Source: Prolixibacteraceae bacterium (GTDB lineage Bacteria; Bacteroidota; Bacteroidia; Bacteroidales; Prolixibacteraceae). Taken from it: 43,862 nucleotides of DNA. This document shows, in pieces, positions 33,523-42,155 of the stretch (position 1 is the stretch's first letter; the number at the start of each line of letters is the position of its first letter). The stretch is taken from positions 1 to 43,862 of the forward strand of contig JANXYV010000171.1 in assembly GCA_025355875.1 (NCBI GenBank), written 5' to 3'. Position numbers and translations under genes: made by a program. The notes below the pieces were generated by a model. That model worked only from the letters and a program-made list of their open reading frames with translations. It did no database searches and was not told the origin of the DNA.

Positions 33523-34940
33523 TTTTCAGGAACTTTAAAAAAGGTCATTTCCTTTATTTCTTTCACATTTTTCGGCAATTCAACTTCACTTTCAGGAATT
33601 TTAATCTTTGGATCGGTCAAAATGGCCTTTGTATCTTCCGGAAAAGCAAGTGGTACCTTTCGGTCGGTCGACCAGGCTTGATTATGGGAAAATGTCGCTC
33701 CGGAATACCTTCCATTGACAAATGAAACAGAATGGCCGGTGATCACGAAAACATTGTTCCGGAAGTCGAATCCCGGATAACTGCCCGGCTCGAAACTCAC
33801 TGCATGGCCATAACAATTGACCACTGTATTTTCATACACCTGACAATTCGATATTGTTTCAGACGAACCTTCTGAAATCCACATCAGAAAACCTGCCTGG
33901 CCGTTTTTCCGGCCATCGTTATAGCTGATGTTTTTCCGGATGATGTTGTTTTTCCACACCGAAGCGCCGTAATACTGGAAAAGTCCGTAACCGGCTCCTT
34001 CATTGTTGGCCGATAAGTTATTCTGCATTACTGAGTTGGTCATTCCGCCGTCGAAATCAAACCCTCCGCCATCTTTACCTTTCTCTGAGGTGTGGTTATC
34101 ATGCGAATAGCAATTTTGAACAGTGATGCTGTCACTTTGGTAAGCCCAGATTCCAACCGGGCCGTTTCCTTCGCGCGGCATGTCCCAGCCGTTGTTCATG
34201 GCCTCGCAGTATTCAATGGTTCCATGGGTTACACCACCAATCAGGATTCCGTTTCCGGAGTGATTGTTTTTTACTTCCGGACAACCCGGATTATTATCAG
34301 CCACACAATTGGCGATATATAAATTTCGGAAAGTCTTTCCTCCGGAACCTTCCAGACCACCTGCATCCTGTCCGTCAGATTCGACATTGATACCTGAAAA
34401 TCCATTGTTGTGGGCATAGACATTGGTGATCCGGAGATTTTTGCCACCAACAACCTTTACCCCCGACGATAAAAATCCGCTCGCTTCCATGCTGTCGATG
34501 GTGCAATTCTGAACACGACGAAATTCTGTCCCGCTGCCTGTATTGCCTGTCAGTCGTCCAATTCCGGTAAGCGTAAGGTTTTTTACCTGAAGCCACGAAC
34601 AACTGTCGGCTAAAATTGAATTTCCGGTTCCTCCATTTAAAATGGCGCGACCCGTTCCATACGATCCAATGGTGACGGGTTGCTCTTTAGTTCCGGTTAA
34701 TGCTTTCATCCGGAGAGTTCCGGCAAACGTTTGACTTCCGGCGAAAAGTACCGAATTACCTTTCAGGAGATGAAGCAAATTGACTTTTTCAATGGTTTTA
34801 AACGGTTTTTTCAAAGTACCGGGATTGGTATCATTACCCAATTGTGCATTGACATAAAAATGTGTGGGTGCTGGAGAGCAACCGAACATCAGAAGCGCAA
34901 GCCAAAAAAGTATCTGACCGATGGGTTTTGAAAATTTCAT
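33519..34940 (-). CDS. Right-handed parallel beta-helix lipoprotein (possible polysaccharide lyase)
   Basis: 473 residues. The signal ends in a lipobox (LLMFGC21SP). After FYVNAQLGNDTNPGTLKKPFKTI, the usual N-cap of secreted beta-helix enzymes (DUF1565-type), there are about ten coils of roughly 22-25 residues rich in N and G, such as NLTLTGIG, NVYAHNNGFSGINVES, NCYSHDNHT, and NNLSANNEGAGYG. Such proteins include pectate, alginate and mannuronan lyases and epimerases; I cannot identify catalytic residues, so no activity is claimed. It is translationally coupled to the T9SS GH26 gene and probably acts on the same polymer. Confidence 0.75.
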   Translation of the reverse strand: MKFSKPIGQILFWLALLMFGCSPAPTHFYVNAQLGNDTNPGTLKKPFKTIEKVNLLHLLKGNSVLFAGSQTFAGTLRMKALTGTKEQPVTIGSYGTGRAILNGGTGNSILADSCSWLQVKNLTLTGIGRLTGNTGSGTEFRRVQNCTIDSMEASGFLSSGVKVVGGKNLRITNVYAHNNGFSGINVESDGQDAGGLEGSGGKTFRNLYIANCVADNNPGCPEVKNNHSGNGILIGGVTHGTIEYCEAMNNGWDMPREGNGPVGIWAYQSDSITVQNCYSHDNHTSEKGKDGGGFDFDGGMTNSVMQNNLSANNEGAGYGLFQYYGASVWKNNIIRKNISYNDGRKNGQAGFLMWISEGSSETISNCQVYENTVVNCYGHAVSFEPGSYPGFDFRNNVFVITGHSVSFVNGRYSGATFSHNQAWSTDRKVPLAFPEDTKAILTDPKIKIPESEVELPKNVKEIKEMTFFKVPEK

Positions 34941-34953
34941 AATGGGTGCAGCG

Positions 34954-35844
34954 TTATTTGATGAATTTTTGTTCTTTCAGGAAATCAGTCATTCGCTGCA
35001 AGGTAGGCAAAAAATTAGGATTGCTCACCGGCCAGTCACATGAATGACCGGCATCTTTTACCGGGATCAGTTCGCACACATTTCCGGCATCTTTCATCAG
35101 GCGGGTAAATTTTTCAGCATACAGAAAAGGGGTTGAATTGTCTTTAGTCCCGTTTGATAAAATGGTGGGAGGCCAGCCTTTTTTTATATGAAGAATCGGC
35201 GAAAATTCGGGATGGGCATCGAAGAATTCTTTACCGAAACCTTCGCCAAGCACCGGATTGTGCAACACAAGCGCATTGGGTTTTGAACTGATTTTCAGAT
35301 CTTCGCCTGGAGTATCGCCACCATCCAAAAAGGTACAGGCCGCCAGGTGACCACCGGCAGATCCTCCGGCGGCAATAATCCGGGTAGGATCGATGCCCAG
35401 TTCTTTGGCATGTGCCCGAACATACCGAATGGCCGATTTGGCATCCTGAATACATTCGATTGGAGTAGTTCCGTGCCTCGACTTGACACGGTAATCGGCT
35501 TCAATGCCAATGATTCCGTGATCGCGAAACCAGGCGGGATTGGGGATTTGACCATATACATCGCCGTTAACCCATCCGCCTCCGGTGAAATAGACAATTG
35601 CCGGCACCGCTATTTCGGATTTCCCAATGGGACGCAGCAAATAGAGGTACATGTCCTCCTGAAGTGTTTTTTTATAAAGAATTTTTTCAGCCAAAGCGAC
35701 CAGATTCCTTCCGGAGAGTTTGTAGCTTTCCTTTACTTTTTCAAGTGAAGTCACCGAATCTTGTTTTTCGGCAAAGTAGTCAGTTCTGGCCTGAATTGTC
35801 CCTGAAGATAGAATCAGGAGGAAAAAAAGGATGGTGTGTTTCAT
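34954..35844 (-). CDS. Alpha/beta-hydrolase, probable carbohydrate esterase
   Basis: 296 residues with a signal peptide (to about 19, SSGTIQA). Alpha/beta-hydrolase of the hormone-sensitive-lipase/BD-FAE type: nucleophile Ser162 in GGSAGGHLAA, Asp235 in NGTKDNSTP, His267 in DAGHS. The oxyanion motif HGGG is altered to TGGG (FTGGGW at 86-91). Related proteins remove acetyl or feruloyl groups from plant polysaccharides. The neighbours suggest deacetylation of mannan. It follows the PIG-L-like gene by 10 bases and precedes the beta-helix gene by 13, so it is inside an operon. Confidence 0.85.
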   Translation of the reverse strand: MKHTILFFLLILSSGTIQARTDYFAEKQDSVTSLEKVKESYKLSGRNLVALAEKILYKKTLQEDMYLYLLRPIGKSEIAVPAIVYFTGGGWVNGDVYGQIPNPAWFRDHGIIGIEADYRVKSRHGTTPIECIQDAKSAIRYVRAHAKELGIDPTRIIAAGGSAGGHLAACTFLDGGDTPGEDLKISSKPNALVLHNPVLGEGFGKEFFDAHPEFSPILHIKKGWPPTILSNGTKDNSTPFLYAEKFTRLMKDAGNVCELIPVKDAGHSCDWPVSNPNFLPTLQRMTDFLKEQKFIK

Positions 35845-35854
35845 GTTTGAAATT

Positions 35855-36655
35855 CTACTTTAGTCCCTGAATCGTTGCCCGTTTTGTCTTGGTTTTAAAG
35901 TGAACGAAAGCTTCTGCTGCTTTTACGCCGGCTTCCAAACCTCTGAAATCTTCCATGGCCTTAAAATCTGTATCATAAATTTTCTCAGGACCCTGCGATT
36001 GGTGCGCAAACATGGCCGCCTTTTTTCTATCCCGAACGTCAGTAATGTCGACATAGTCCGTTGGGGTAAATCCCACCGTTTCACTCCCCGTATCTACTTC
36101 GTAGTAATAAAGGTCAAATTTTTGTTCCGATTTTATCCAGGCGGTATAAGTTAAACAGGCAGTTACCTGGTGATCCATGTGAGAGTCGAGCGGCCATTGG
36201 GTGAAAACAAGATCCGGATTAACTGATAAAATCAGGTTGGTCATTTCTTCTACCCTTTTTTTGTTTAATTCGGTATGATCATCAATCTGACTTGCAAACA
36301 ACGCTTTTGCATTTAAAATTTTGCAACTGGCTTCTGCTTCCTTCGTGCGAATTTTAGCAGCCTGATCGAATGACAAGGTCGGATCTCCGGCCCAGGCTTC
36401 TCCCCTTGTAAGATATAAAAAGCTCACCTGATGACCTTCATCGCTATATCTGGCCATTGTTCCGCCGCATCCGAATTCAGGATCGCCTGGATGGGCACCA
36501 ATGCAAAGAATGTTGAGTTTTTTTTCTTCCGGTGCAGAAGTAGTAAGGTTCGACGTCTCACTTGCGGACCCATTTAAAGGTGAAAGTGACAATCCACCCA
36601 GCGCCAAAGTGCTAAATTTAAGAAAATTCCGTCTGTTTGATTCAGCCTTGTTCAT
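35855..36655 (-). CDS. PIG-L (LmbE) family deacetylase-like protein with altered active-site motif
   Basis: 266 residues. The N-terminus has a twin-arginine-type signal (NRRNFLKFSTLALGGLSL). The PIG-L fold is marked by GAHPGDPEFGCGG at 53-65 and the second zinc motif HMDH at 159-162. Members are zinc N-deacetylases acting on N-acetylglucosamine-type groups. The canonical AHPDD is AHPGD here, so the first aspartate, the general base in enzymes such as MshB, is Gly57 while the zinc-binding Asp58, His55 and His162 stay. Activity may be reduced or rely on another base. It heads the tightly packed part of the cluster after a 251-base gap. Confidence 0.85.
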   Translation of the reverse strand: MNKAESNRRNFLKFSTLALGGLSLSPLNGSASETSNLTTSAPEEKKLNILCIGAHPGDPEFGCGGTMARYSDEGHQVSFLYLTRGEAWAGDPTLSFDQAAKIRTKEAEASCKILNAKALFASQIDDHTELNKKRVEEMTNLILSVNPDLVFTQWPLDSHMDHQVTACLTYTAWIKSEQKFDLYYYEVDTGSETVGFTPTDYVDITDVRDRKKAAMFAHQSQGPEKIYDTDFKAMEDFRGLEAGVKAAEAFVHFKTKTKRATIQGLK

Positions 36656-36906
36656 AGAATGAAAATTAGTTGGATAGAGATTCTATCACTTTTTAAATGG
36701 TGGAATCTTTTGATGTTTTATTTGTCCTACTCGGTTGCGCAGAAATGTGATTCAATTTTTCGATCAATATTTTTGGTCGGCGCCAAATCATTTTGATCGT
36801 TTTGACCCCGGCTTAAAGGCCGGGGCTACCAATATGCCGTCCAGACGGGACTTTAAAGCTTAAAATTCGAAAGAACGCCATCAACTTTAGGCACTTCCAA
36901 CTTCTT
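36656..36906. other. Gap between the SGNH esterase gene and the PIG-L-like gene, with a GC-rich hairpin
   Basis: No gene was found in 251 bases. CCCCGGC at 36806-36812 pairs with GCCGGGG at 36819-36825 around a 6-base loop; the surrounding words resemble intergenic repeat elements of Bacteroidota. It may end or attenuate transcription from the esterase gene, in which case the downstream genes would need their own promoter. None is obvious. Confidence 0.5.
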
Positions 36907-38295
36907 TTACCATTTGTCGGTCCGGAAAGGAGCCAATGGCAAGCCTTCTGAGCTGAAGACATCGGGCATGGTGGTGTTATCAAAACAGAAGCGAACCGCA
37001 ACCGGTGTTTTTACCAGTTTTGAAGATAGGAGGATCGTGTTTCCATCCATTTTTGCCGTGGCGGGAACAAACTTCTGATCATCACCAGCAATCAGGAATT
37101 CAGCAGGAGCTTTTCCGGTACATTTCAGTCCGGTTAAGATATTGTTGAAGGTGACACGAACTTTGCCTTTTTCAACCTGCATCGATTGAAACGAAGGAGA
37201 CTTCCACGCGCCAACGTTCTGTTTGTAGGTTTCGGTCAGGGCATAGTTGGCCAGACGTTTGCCAACGTTCATTTTGTCTTTTGGATGGATATCCTTGATG
37301 TTATCAACCAAATCTGTAATCACTACCATTCCGGTAGTGGGCACAGTTTTGGCTACGATTTCCTGCTGTTCCCGAATGTACTGTGAAGTTCCCTTTTCGC
37401 CATAATTGAAAGGAGCGATCTGTACCAGATAGAATGGAAAATCTTTCTTGAAATCGCTGCGCCAGTTTTCAATCAGGGTTTTCATCAGTTGAGAATAAAC
37501 CGGATAGTTGCCACAGTTTGATTCACCCTGATACCAGATAGCGCCCGCAATTCCGTAAGGAGCAACCGGTGAGATCATCGAATTGTACAAAACTCCCGGC
37601 GCTCCCGGCCAGCCGTCAAAATGCTCGGAATATTTGGCTTTGTTCAGTTCGGGATTTTTTTCGATCCGGCTTTTTTCGATCCACACTTCGGCGGGAGTTC
37701 CTCCCCAGGCCGAAACTATGATTCCGACGGGAACATTCAGTTTTTGCTGCAATTCGCGGGCAAAAAAGTAGCCAACAGCGCTGGTTGCACGCATGGTTTC
37801 CGGAGTGCATGTGGTCCAGATGGCGTTGCAGGTTTGCTGCGGAAACTCGGCTCCGATGCGTGCCACATGAAAAATCCGGATATTCGGATGGTTCGCTTTC
37901 GCCGCTTCTTCCTCGCCATTAATCAGCTTCCAGTTCACACTCATTTCCATGTTCGACTGGCCGCTGCAAATCCATACCTCGCCGAGCATCACGTTTTTCA
38001 GCGTCACTCCTCCCTCTCCGAGAATCTGGATAGAGTAGGGGCCGCCCGCACCGATCGTCTGGAGGGTGGTTTTCCAGGCCGCCGTATTGTCTGCCTTCAC
38101 TTTGATGGTGTCTTTGCTGTTCCAGTTTGCAACAATTTTTACGGTTTCACCGGGACCCGACCAGCCCCAGATGGCGACTTTTGAATTTTGCTGAAGGACC
38201 ATGTTATCGGAGAAAACCGAAGGCAAAATTATTTTTGCAAATAGTGTGGAGGAGAATCCGAAAAGAATCAAAAGGATAAAAATGAAGTTTTTCAT
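36907..38295 (-). CDS. Sialate O-acetylesterase-like SGNH esterase
   Basis: 462 residues with signal peptide (to about 20, SSTLFA). N-terminal beta segments (ILPSVFSDNMVLQQNSKVAIWGW) as in the sialate O-acetylesterase family, then the SGNH fold: GEVWICSGQSNMEMSV with nucleophile Ser114, SAWGGTPAEVWI, GAIWYQGESN, and NIKDIHPKDK carrying the Asp-His pair. In polysaccharide clusters these proteins usually remove acetyl groups from hemicelluloses such as acetylated mannan. It is the first gene of the cluster. Confidence 0.92.
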   Translation of the reverse strand: MKNFIFILLILFGFSSTLFAKIILPSVFSDNMVLQQNSKVAIWGWSGPGETVKIVANWNSKDTIKVKADNTAAWKTTLQTIGAGGPYSIQILGEGGVTLKNVMLGEVWICSGQSNMEMSVNWKLINGEEEAAKANHPNIRIFHVARIGAEFPQQTCNAIWTTCTPETMRATSAVGYFFARELQQKLNVPVGIIVSAWGGTPAEVWIEKSRIEKNPELNKAKYSEHFDGWPGAPGVLYNSMISPVAPYGIAGAIWYQGESNCGNYPVYSQLMKTLIENWRSDFKKDFPFYLVQIAPFNYGEKGTSQYIREQQEIVAKTVPTTGMVVITDLVDNIKDIHPKDKMNVGKRLANYALTETYKQNVGAWKSPSFQSMQVEKGKVRVTFNNILTGLKCTGKAPAEFLIAGDDQKFVPATAKMDGNTILLSSKLVKTPVAVRFCFDNTTMPDVFSSEGLPLAPFRTDKW

Positions 38296-38324
38296 GGTTG
38301 GTTATTTTAGTTTTTGTTAGTGAT

Positions 38325-38332
38325 CAAAGCTA
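38325..38332 (-). promoter_or_regulatory. Possible -7 element for the polysaccharide cluster
   Basis: TAGCTTTG on the minus strand matches TAnnTTTG, 29 bases before the esterase ATG. At the -33 position there is TTT rather than TTG (19-base spacing). Confidence 0.5.
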
Positions 38333-38482
38333 GAATAAAAATATCAATGATAAACTAATTTCTAGCCACTGGTTCAACAAACTTCATCCCTATAATCCAT
38401 CGAAAATATAAAAGACTCGTTCCTCCAATCAGCTCTTGGCGATTGGATTGGTTAATCAATCCGAAATTGGAGAGAGTTTGTT

Positions 38483-39316
38483 TTAAAGCAGGTCAGCTTC
38501 CAGCAACAGTTCTTCCATTTCAAGCTGAACATTGACCGCTTCATTCCGCGCTTTTTCGGCAAAGTCTTCGCCATCCGATGCATAGATTATCTGACGTGAG
38601 GAGTTAACAAGCAATCCGCACATATCGTTCATACCGTATTTGGCAACTTCCTGTAAACTTCCGCCCTGAGCGCCAACTCCCGGAACCAACAAAAAATGAT
38701 CGGGAATCAATTCTCGGATTTCTTCCAGTTTTTCGGCTTTGGTGGCGCCAACCACATACATCATGTTGTCGGTAGTTCCCCAGGTTTGAGAGGTTTTTAG
38801 TACCGATTCAAACAATTGTTCGCCGGTTTCTTCATTTTTCAGGTATTGAAAATCGGCCGCTCCTTTGTTCGAGGTCAATGCCAGAACAATCACCCAACGG
38901 TCGAGGTAAGTCATGAATGGTTTGATGGAATCTTCGCCCATGTAGGGAGCTACGGTTACCGCGTCAAAATCCATGTGCTCGAAGAAGGCTCGGGCATACA
39001 AATTTGAAGTGTTGCCAATATCGCCACGTTTGGCATCGGCAATGATAAATTGCTCCGGATATTTTTCACGGATGTACTTCACTGTTTTCTCCAAACTGAT
39101 CCAGCCTGCGACTCCCTGGCTTTCGTAAAAGGCAAGGTTGGGTTTGTAGGCGACACACAGATCGTGCGTGGCATCAATAATTTCTTTGTTGAAAGCGAAA
39201 ATCGGGTCGCTGGTTTCGTTCAGGAAACGAGGTGTTTTCAGGATATCGGTATCCAGTCCGATGCACAAAAAGCTGCGTTTCAGTTTAATCTGTTCAAAAA
39301 GTTGTTCTCTATTCAT
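38483..39316 (-). CDS. pyrF: Orotidine 5'-phosphate decarboxylase
   Basis: Final step of UMP synthesis, cytoplasmic. 277 residues, the longer type 2 PyrF of Bacteroidota. The active-site motif [12 protein letters not shown] at 93-104 carries catalytic Lys96. LCIGLDTD at the N-terminus and [14 protein letters not shown] near 213-226 bind phosphate and ligand. It is third in purM-prfA-pyrF, after a 140-base gap that contains an inverted repeat element. Confidence 0.97.
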   Translation of the reverse strand: MNREQLFEQIKLKRSFLCIGLDTDILKTPRFLNETSDPIFAFNKEIIDATHDLCVAYKPNLAFYESQGVAGWISLEKTVKYIREKYPEQFIIADAKRGDIGNTSNLYARAFFEHMDFDAVTVAPYMGEDSIKPFMTYLDRWVIVLALTSNKGAADFQYLKNEETGEQLFESVLKTSQTWGTTDNMMYVVGATKAEKLEEIRELIPDHFLLVPGVGAQGGSLQEVAKYGMNDMCGLLVNSSRQIIYASDGEDFAEKARNEAVNVQLEMEELLLEADLL

Positions 39317-39367
39317 GATATTTTGGTTTAGAATAGCAGCTCAATAATCAACTTACTCACAGACCCC

Positions 39368-39431
39368 GTCATCCCGAATTTATTTCGGGATCTGTTGTTA
39401 GGTTGAGATCCTGAAACAAGTTCAGGATGAC
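39368..39431. repeat. Inverted repeat element between prfA and pyrF
   Basis: The arms at 39368-39393 and 39406-39431 are reverse complements with a few mismatches; the outer ends are GTCATCC and GGATGAC. Each arm is itself nearly palindromic. It resembles the dispersed repeats with GTCATCC ... GGATGAC ends seen in many genomes. It could serve as a terminator or a processing site between prfA and pyrF. Confidence 0.75.
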
Positions 39432-39456
39432 TATATAAACAGCTACTCGCTTTTTA

Positions 39457-40542
39457 TTAAATTTCTGCCTCTTTCAGTCGTTCTGCGTTTTCTTCGACCT
39501 GCAGTTTGTCGATAATTTCATCGAGGTCGCCGCCAACTACCGCCTGAAGGTTATAAATGGTCAGGTTGATGCGGTGGTCGGTAATGCGTCCCTGCGGCCA
39601 GTTGTAAGTACGGATTTTGGCAGAGCGGTCGCCGGTTGAAACCATCGTTTTGCGTTTCGATGCAATGGCATCCAAGTATTTCTGGTGTTCCTGGTTGTAA
39701 ATTCGGGTACGCAACTCAATCATCGCTTTTGCAAGGTTCTTGATTTGTGATTTCTGATCCTGACAGGTCACTACAATTCCCGTTGGAATGTGAGTCAGAC
39801 GGATGGCCGAATAAGTCGTGTTTACCGACTGACCGCCTGGTCCAGAAGAACAGTAGGTGTCTTTCCGGATATCGCTGTCGCGCAGGTCGATGTCGAATTC
39901 TTCCGCTTCAGGCAAAACGGCCACGGTGGCAGCCGAGGTATGCACACGGCCCTGCGTTTCGGTCTGTGGCACGCGCTGAACTCGGTGAACGCCTGATTCA
40001 TATTTCATGATTCCGTAAACACCTTCGCCTGAAATGGTTGCCACGATTTCCTTGAATCCTCCGGAAGTTCCTTCGCTGGTATTGGTTACTTCCAGACGCC
40101 ATCCGCGGCGTTCGCAGAATTTGGAGTACATGCGGAATAAATCGCCTGCAAAAATACTGGCTTCGTCGCCACCGGTTCCCGCACGGATTTCGAGAATGGC
40201 ATTTTTACCATCTTCCGGATCGGCAGGAATCAGGAGCAATTTTATGTTTTGTTCTTTTTTAGCAATGATCGCTTCCGAAGTTTCGATTTCTTCACGCGCC
40301 ATTTCGCGCAAATCTTCGTCGGTTTCTTCCGCCAGTATTTGCTTACCCGATTCGATGTTGTCGATGGTCGCTTTAAATTCCTTGAAAGCATTTGTAAGCA
40401 ACTCCAGTCGTTTATATTCCTGATTGAGTTTGACGTAGCGTTTCATGTCGCTCATCACCGATGGATCGGTAATTTGTGAGCCAACTTCTTCGAACCGATA
40501 CCGGATCGATTCGTATTTTTCCATTAATGAATAGTCTGCCAT
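39457..40542 (-). CDS. prfA: Peptide chain release factor 1
   Basis: 361 residues. RF1 reads UAA and UAG and triggers release of the finished chain. The codon-recognition tripeptide PxT is PQT at 192-194 (HRVQRVPQTETQGR), which separates it from RF2. The catalytic GGQ is at 236-238 in SSGPGGQSVNTT. AGTGGDEASIF at 121-131 is conserved. It lies between purM (67 bases upstream) and pyrF on the same strand. Confidence 0.97.
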   Translation of the reverse strand: MADYSLMEKYESIRYRFEEVGSQITDPSVMSDMKRYVKLNQEYKRLELLTNAFKEFKATIDNIESGKQILAEETDEDLREMAREEIETSEAIIAKKEQNIKLLLIPADPEDGKNAILEIRAGTGGDEASIFAGDLFRMYSKFCERRGWRLEVTNTSEGTSGGFKEIVATISGEGVYGIMKYESGVHRVQRVPQTETQGRVHTSAATVAVLPEAEEFDIDLRDSDIRKDTYCSSGPGGQSVNTTYSAIRLTHIPTGIVVTCQDQKSQIKNLAKAMIELRTRIYNQEHQKYLDAIASKRKTMVSTGDRSAKIRTYNWPQGRITDHRINLTIYNLQAVVGGDLDEIIDKLQVEENAERLKEAEI

Positions 40543-40609
40543 ATTGTTGAGATACTAGATTTTAGATAAAAAGATATTAGACGAAGACGGGCAATTTGAG
40601 ATACCCAAG

Positions 40610-41779
40610 CTAATATTCGAATTCGCCAAACTGCGATTTGATGGTGAGTTTTTTGCCTTCAGCGGCTTCAACGCGCCCAACGATGCGGGCTTCGATGTTG
40701 TATTTTTCGGATATTGCAATCACCTCGGCGGCAAATTCCGGAGCCAAGTAGATTTCGAAACGGTGCCCCATGTTGAAAACCTTGTACATTTCCTGCCAGC
40801 TGGTTCCTGATTCTTCCTGAATCATTTTAAACAGAGGAGGAACGTCAAAGAGATTGTCTTTAATCACATGAACATTGTCGACAAAATGCAGCACCTTGGT
40901 TTGTGCGCCGCCTGAACAATGGATCATTCCATGAATGTTTTTCCGGAGCGCTTCCAGTAAATCTTTCACCACCGGCGCGTATGTGCGGGTAGGAGAGAGT
41001 ACCAGTTTTCCCGCATCCAGTCCAACTCCGGTGATGGCATCAGTCAGCCTTTTGTTTCCGGAATAAACCAATTCTGCCGGAACTTCCAGATCGAAACTTT
41101 CCGGATATTTTTGGGCCAGGTAATTGGCAAAAACATCGTGACGAGCCGAGGTCAGACCATTGCTGCCCATGCCGCCATTGTATTCTTTTTCGTAAGTGGC
41201 CTGTCCGAATGAGGCCAACCCGACAATCACATCACCTGCCTGAATACGGTCAGCCGAAATCACATCTTCGCGTTTCATGCGGCAAGTCACAGTTGAATCA
41301 ACAATGATGGTGCGAACCACGTCACCCACATCGGCAGTTTCGCCGCCGGTTGGGTAAATGTTCACGCCCATTTTGCGCAGTTCGGCACACAGTTCTTCGG
41401 TTCCGTTGATGATGGCAGCAATTACTTCGCCCGGAATGCGGTTTTTATTGCGGCCAATGGTCGACGATAATAAAATGTTATCGGTGGCGCCTACGCAAAG
41501 CAGGTCATCGAGATTCATGATAATGGCATCCTGTGCAATGCCTTTCCAGACTGAAATGTCGCCGGTTTCTTTCCAATACAGGTAAGCCAGCGACGATTTG
41601 GTGCCAGCGCCATCGGCATGCATAATGTTGCACCAGGCCGGATCGCCCCCCAGAATATCGGGGATGATCTTGCAAAAAGCCTTTGGATACAATCCTTTGT
41701 CGATGTTACGGATAGCATTGTGCACGTCTTCTTTCGAAGCCGACACCCCACGCGCCATATATCGGTTATCTGCTGACAT
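40610..41779 (-). CDS. purM: Phosphoribosylformylglycinamidine cyclo-ligase (AIR synthetase)
   Basis: Fifth step of purine synthesis, cytoplasmic. The start at 41779 (MSADNRYMARGVSASK) gives 389 residues; the in-frame extension to 41887 overlaps the toxin gene and the promoter and is rejected. PurM features: ADGAGTKSSLAYLY, DDLLCVGATDNIL, PTGGETADVGD, GLASFGQATYEKEYNGGMGSNGLTSAR, and NMGHRFEIYL. It belongs to the longer Bacteroidota-type PurM. TACCTTTG, a -7-like element, ends 22 bases before the start. Confidence 0.95.
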   Translation of the reverse strand: MSADNRYMARGVSASKEDVHNAIRNIDKGLYPKAFCKIIPDILGGDPAWCNIMHADGAGTKSSLAYLYWKETGDISVWKGIAQDAIIMNLDDLLCVGATDNILLSSTIGRNKNRIPGEVIAAIINGTEELCAELRKMGVNIYPTGGETADVGDVVRTIIVDSTVTCRMKREDVISADRIQAGDVIVGLASFGQATYEKEYNGGMGSNGLTSARHDVFANYLAQKYPESFDLEVPAELVYSGNKRLTDAITGVGLDAGKLVLSPTRTYAPVVKDLLEALRKNIHGMIHCSGGAQTKVLHFVDNVHVIKDNLFDVPPLFKMIQEESGTSWQEMYKVFNMGHRFEIYLAPEFAAEVIAISEKYNIEARIVGRVEAAEGKKLTIKSQFGEFEY

Positions 41780-41800
41780 ATACTCTAAAAATTTCGCTGG

Positions 41801-41808
41801 CAAAGGTA
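41801..41808 (-). promoter_or_regulatory. Possible -7 element of purM
   Basis: TACCTTTG on the minus strand matches TAnnTTTG. No TTG is found 19 bases upstream, so the call is tentative. It would separate purM from the toxin-antitoxin pair. Confidence 0.4.
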
Positions 41809-41846
41809 ATATTTTTGAGGAAATAATTTGGAAGGGAGTTGTATAG

Positions 41847-42155
41847 CTATATTTTCTTGATTTTCGTCGGGTTCTGTCTGCAATCAAAGACAGAGGTAAT
41901 GGTGATCAGATTTTCCTTTTCCCAGTAAATTATTTTGTAGTTGCTTTCAACGAGGTATCTATAATCTTCAGGATAATCACTCAAGAGTTCTTCTTTCGCT
42001 CCAGCTAATGGATTGCTTTCCAAAATGGAAACCCTATCAATTATTTGGTTGACTATTTTTCTGGCGATTTTGAGACTGACCTCCAATGAGTAGTAATCAA
42101 ATATGTCCTGAAGTTGCCTTTCCGACAACTCGGACCATTCAATCCTTATTTCCAT
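41847..42155 (-). CDS. RelE/ParE-superfamily toxin
   Basis: 102 residues with the compact RelE/ParE layout: a helical N-terminus (IEWSELSERQLQDIFDYYSLEVSLKIARKIVNQI), the SILESNPLAGAKEEL loop, then strands RYLVESNYKIIYWEKENLITITSVFDCRQNP. The YRYLV...YKIIY...V.DCRQNP pattern is that of the ParE-like branch. RelE-like proteins cleave mRNA at the ribosome while ParE-like ones target gyrase; which applies is not clear. The start overlaps the end of the antitoxin gene by ten bases. Confidence 0.85.
   Translation of the reverse strand: MEIRIEWSELSERQLQDIFDYYSLEVSLKIARKIVNQIIDRVSILESNPLAGAKEELLSDYPEDYRYLVESNYKIIYWEKENLITITSVFDCRQNPTKIKKI

Noticed and set aside
26263-38295. Hidden SusC/SusD or sulfatase gene within the polysaccharide cluster
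   Set aside because: Every sizeable minus-strand frame is accounted for by hydrolases, esterases and the beta-helix protein; gaps are too short.
41780-41887. N-terminal extension of PurM to 41887
   Set aside because: It overlaps the toxin gene and the -7 element; the family start MSADNRYMARG is at 41779.
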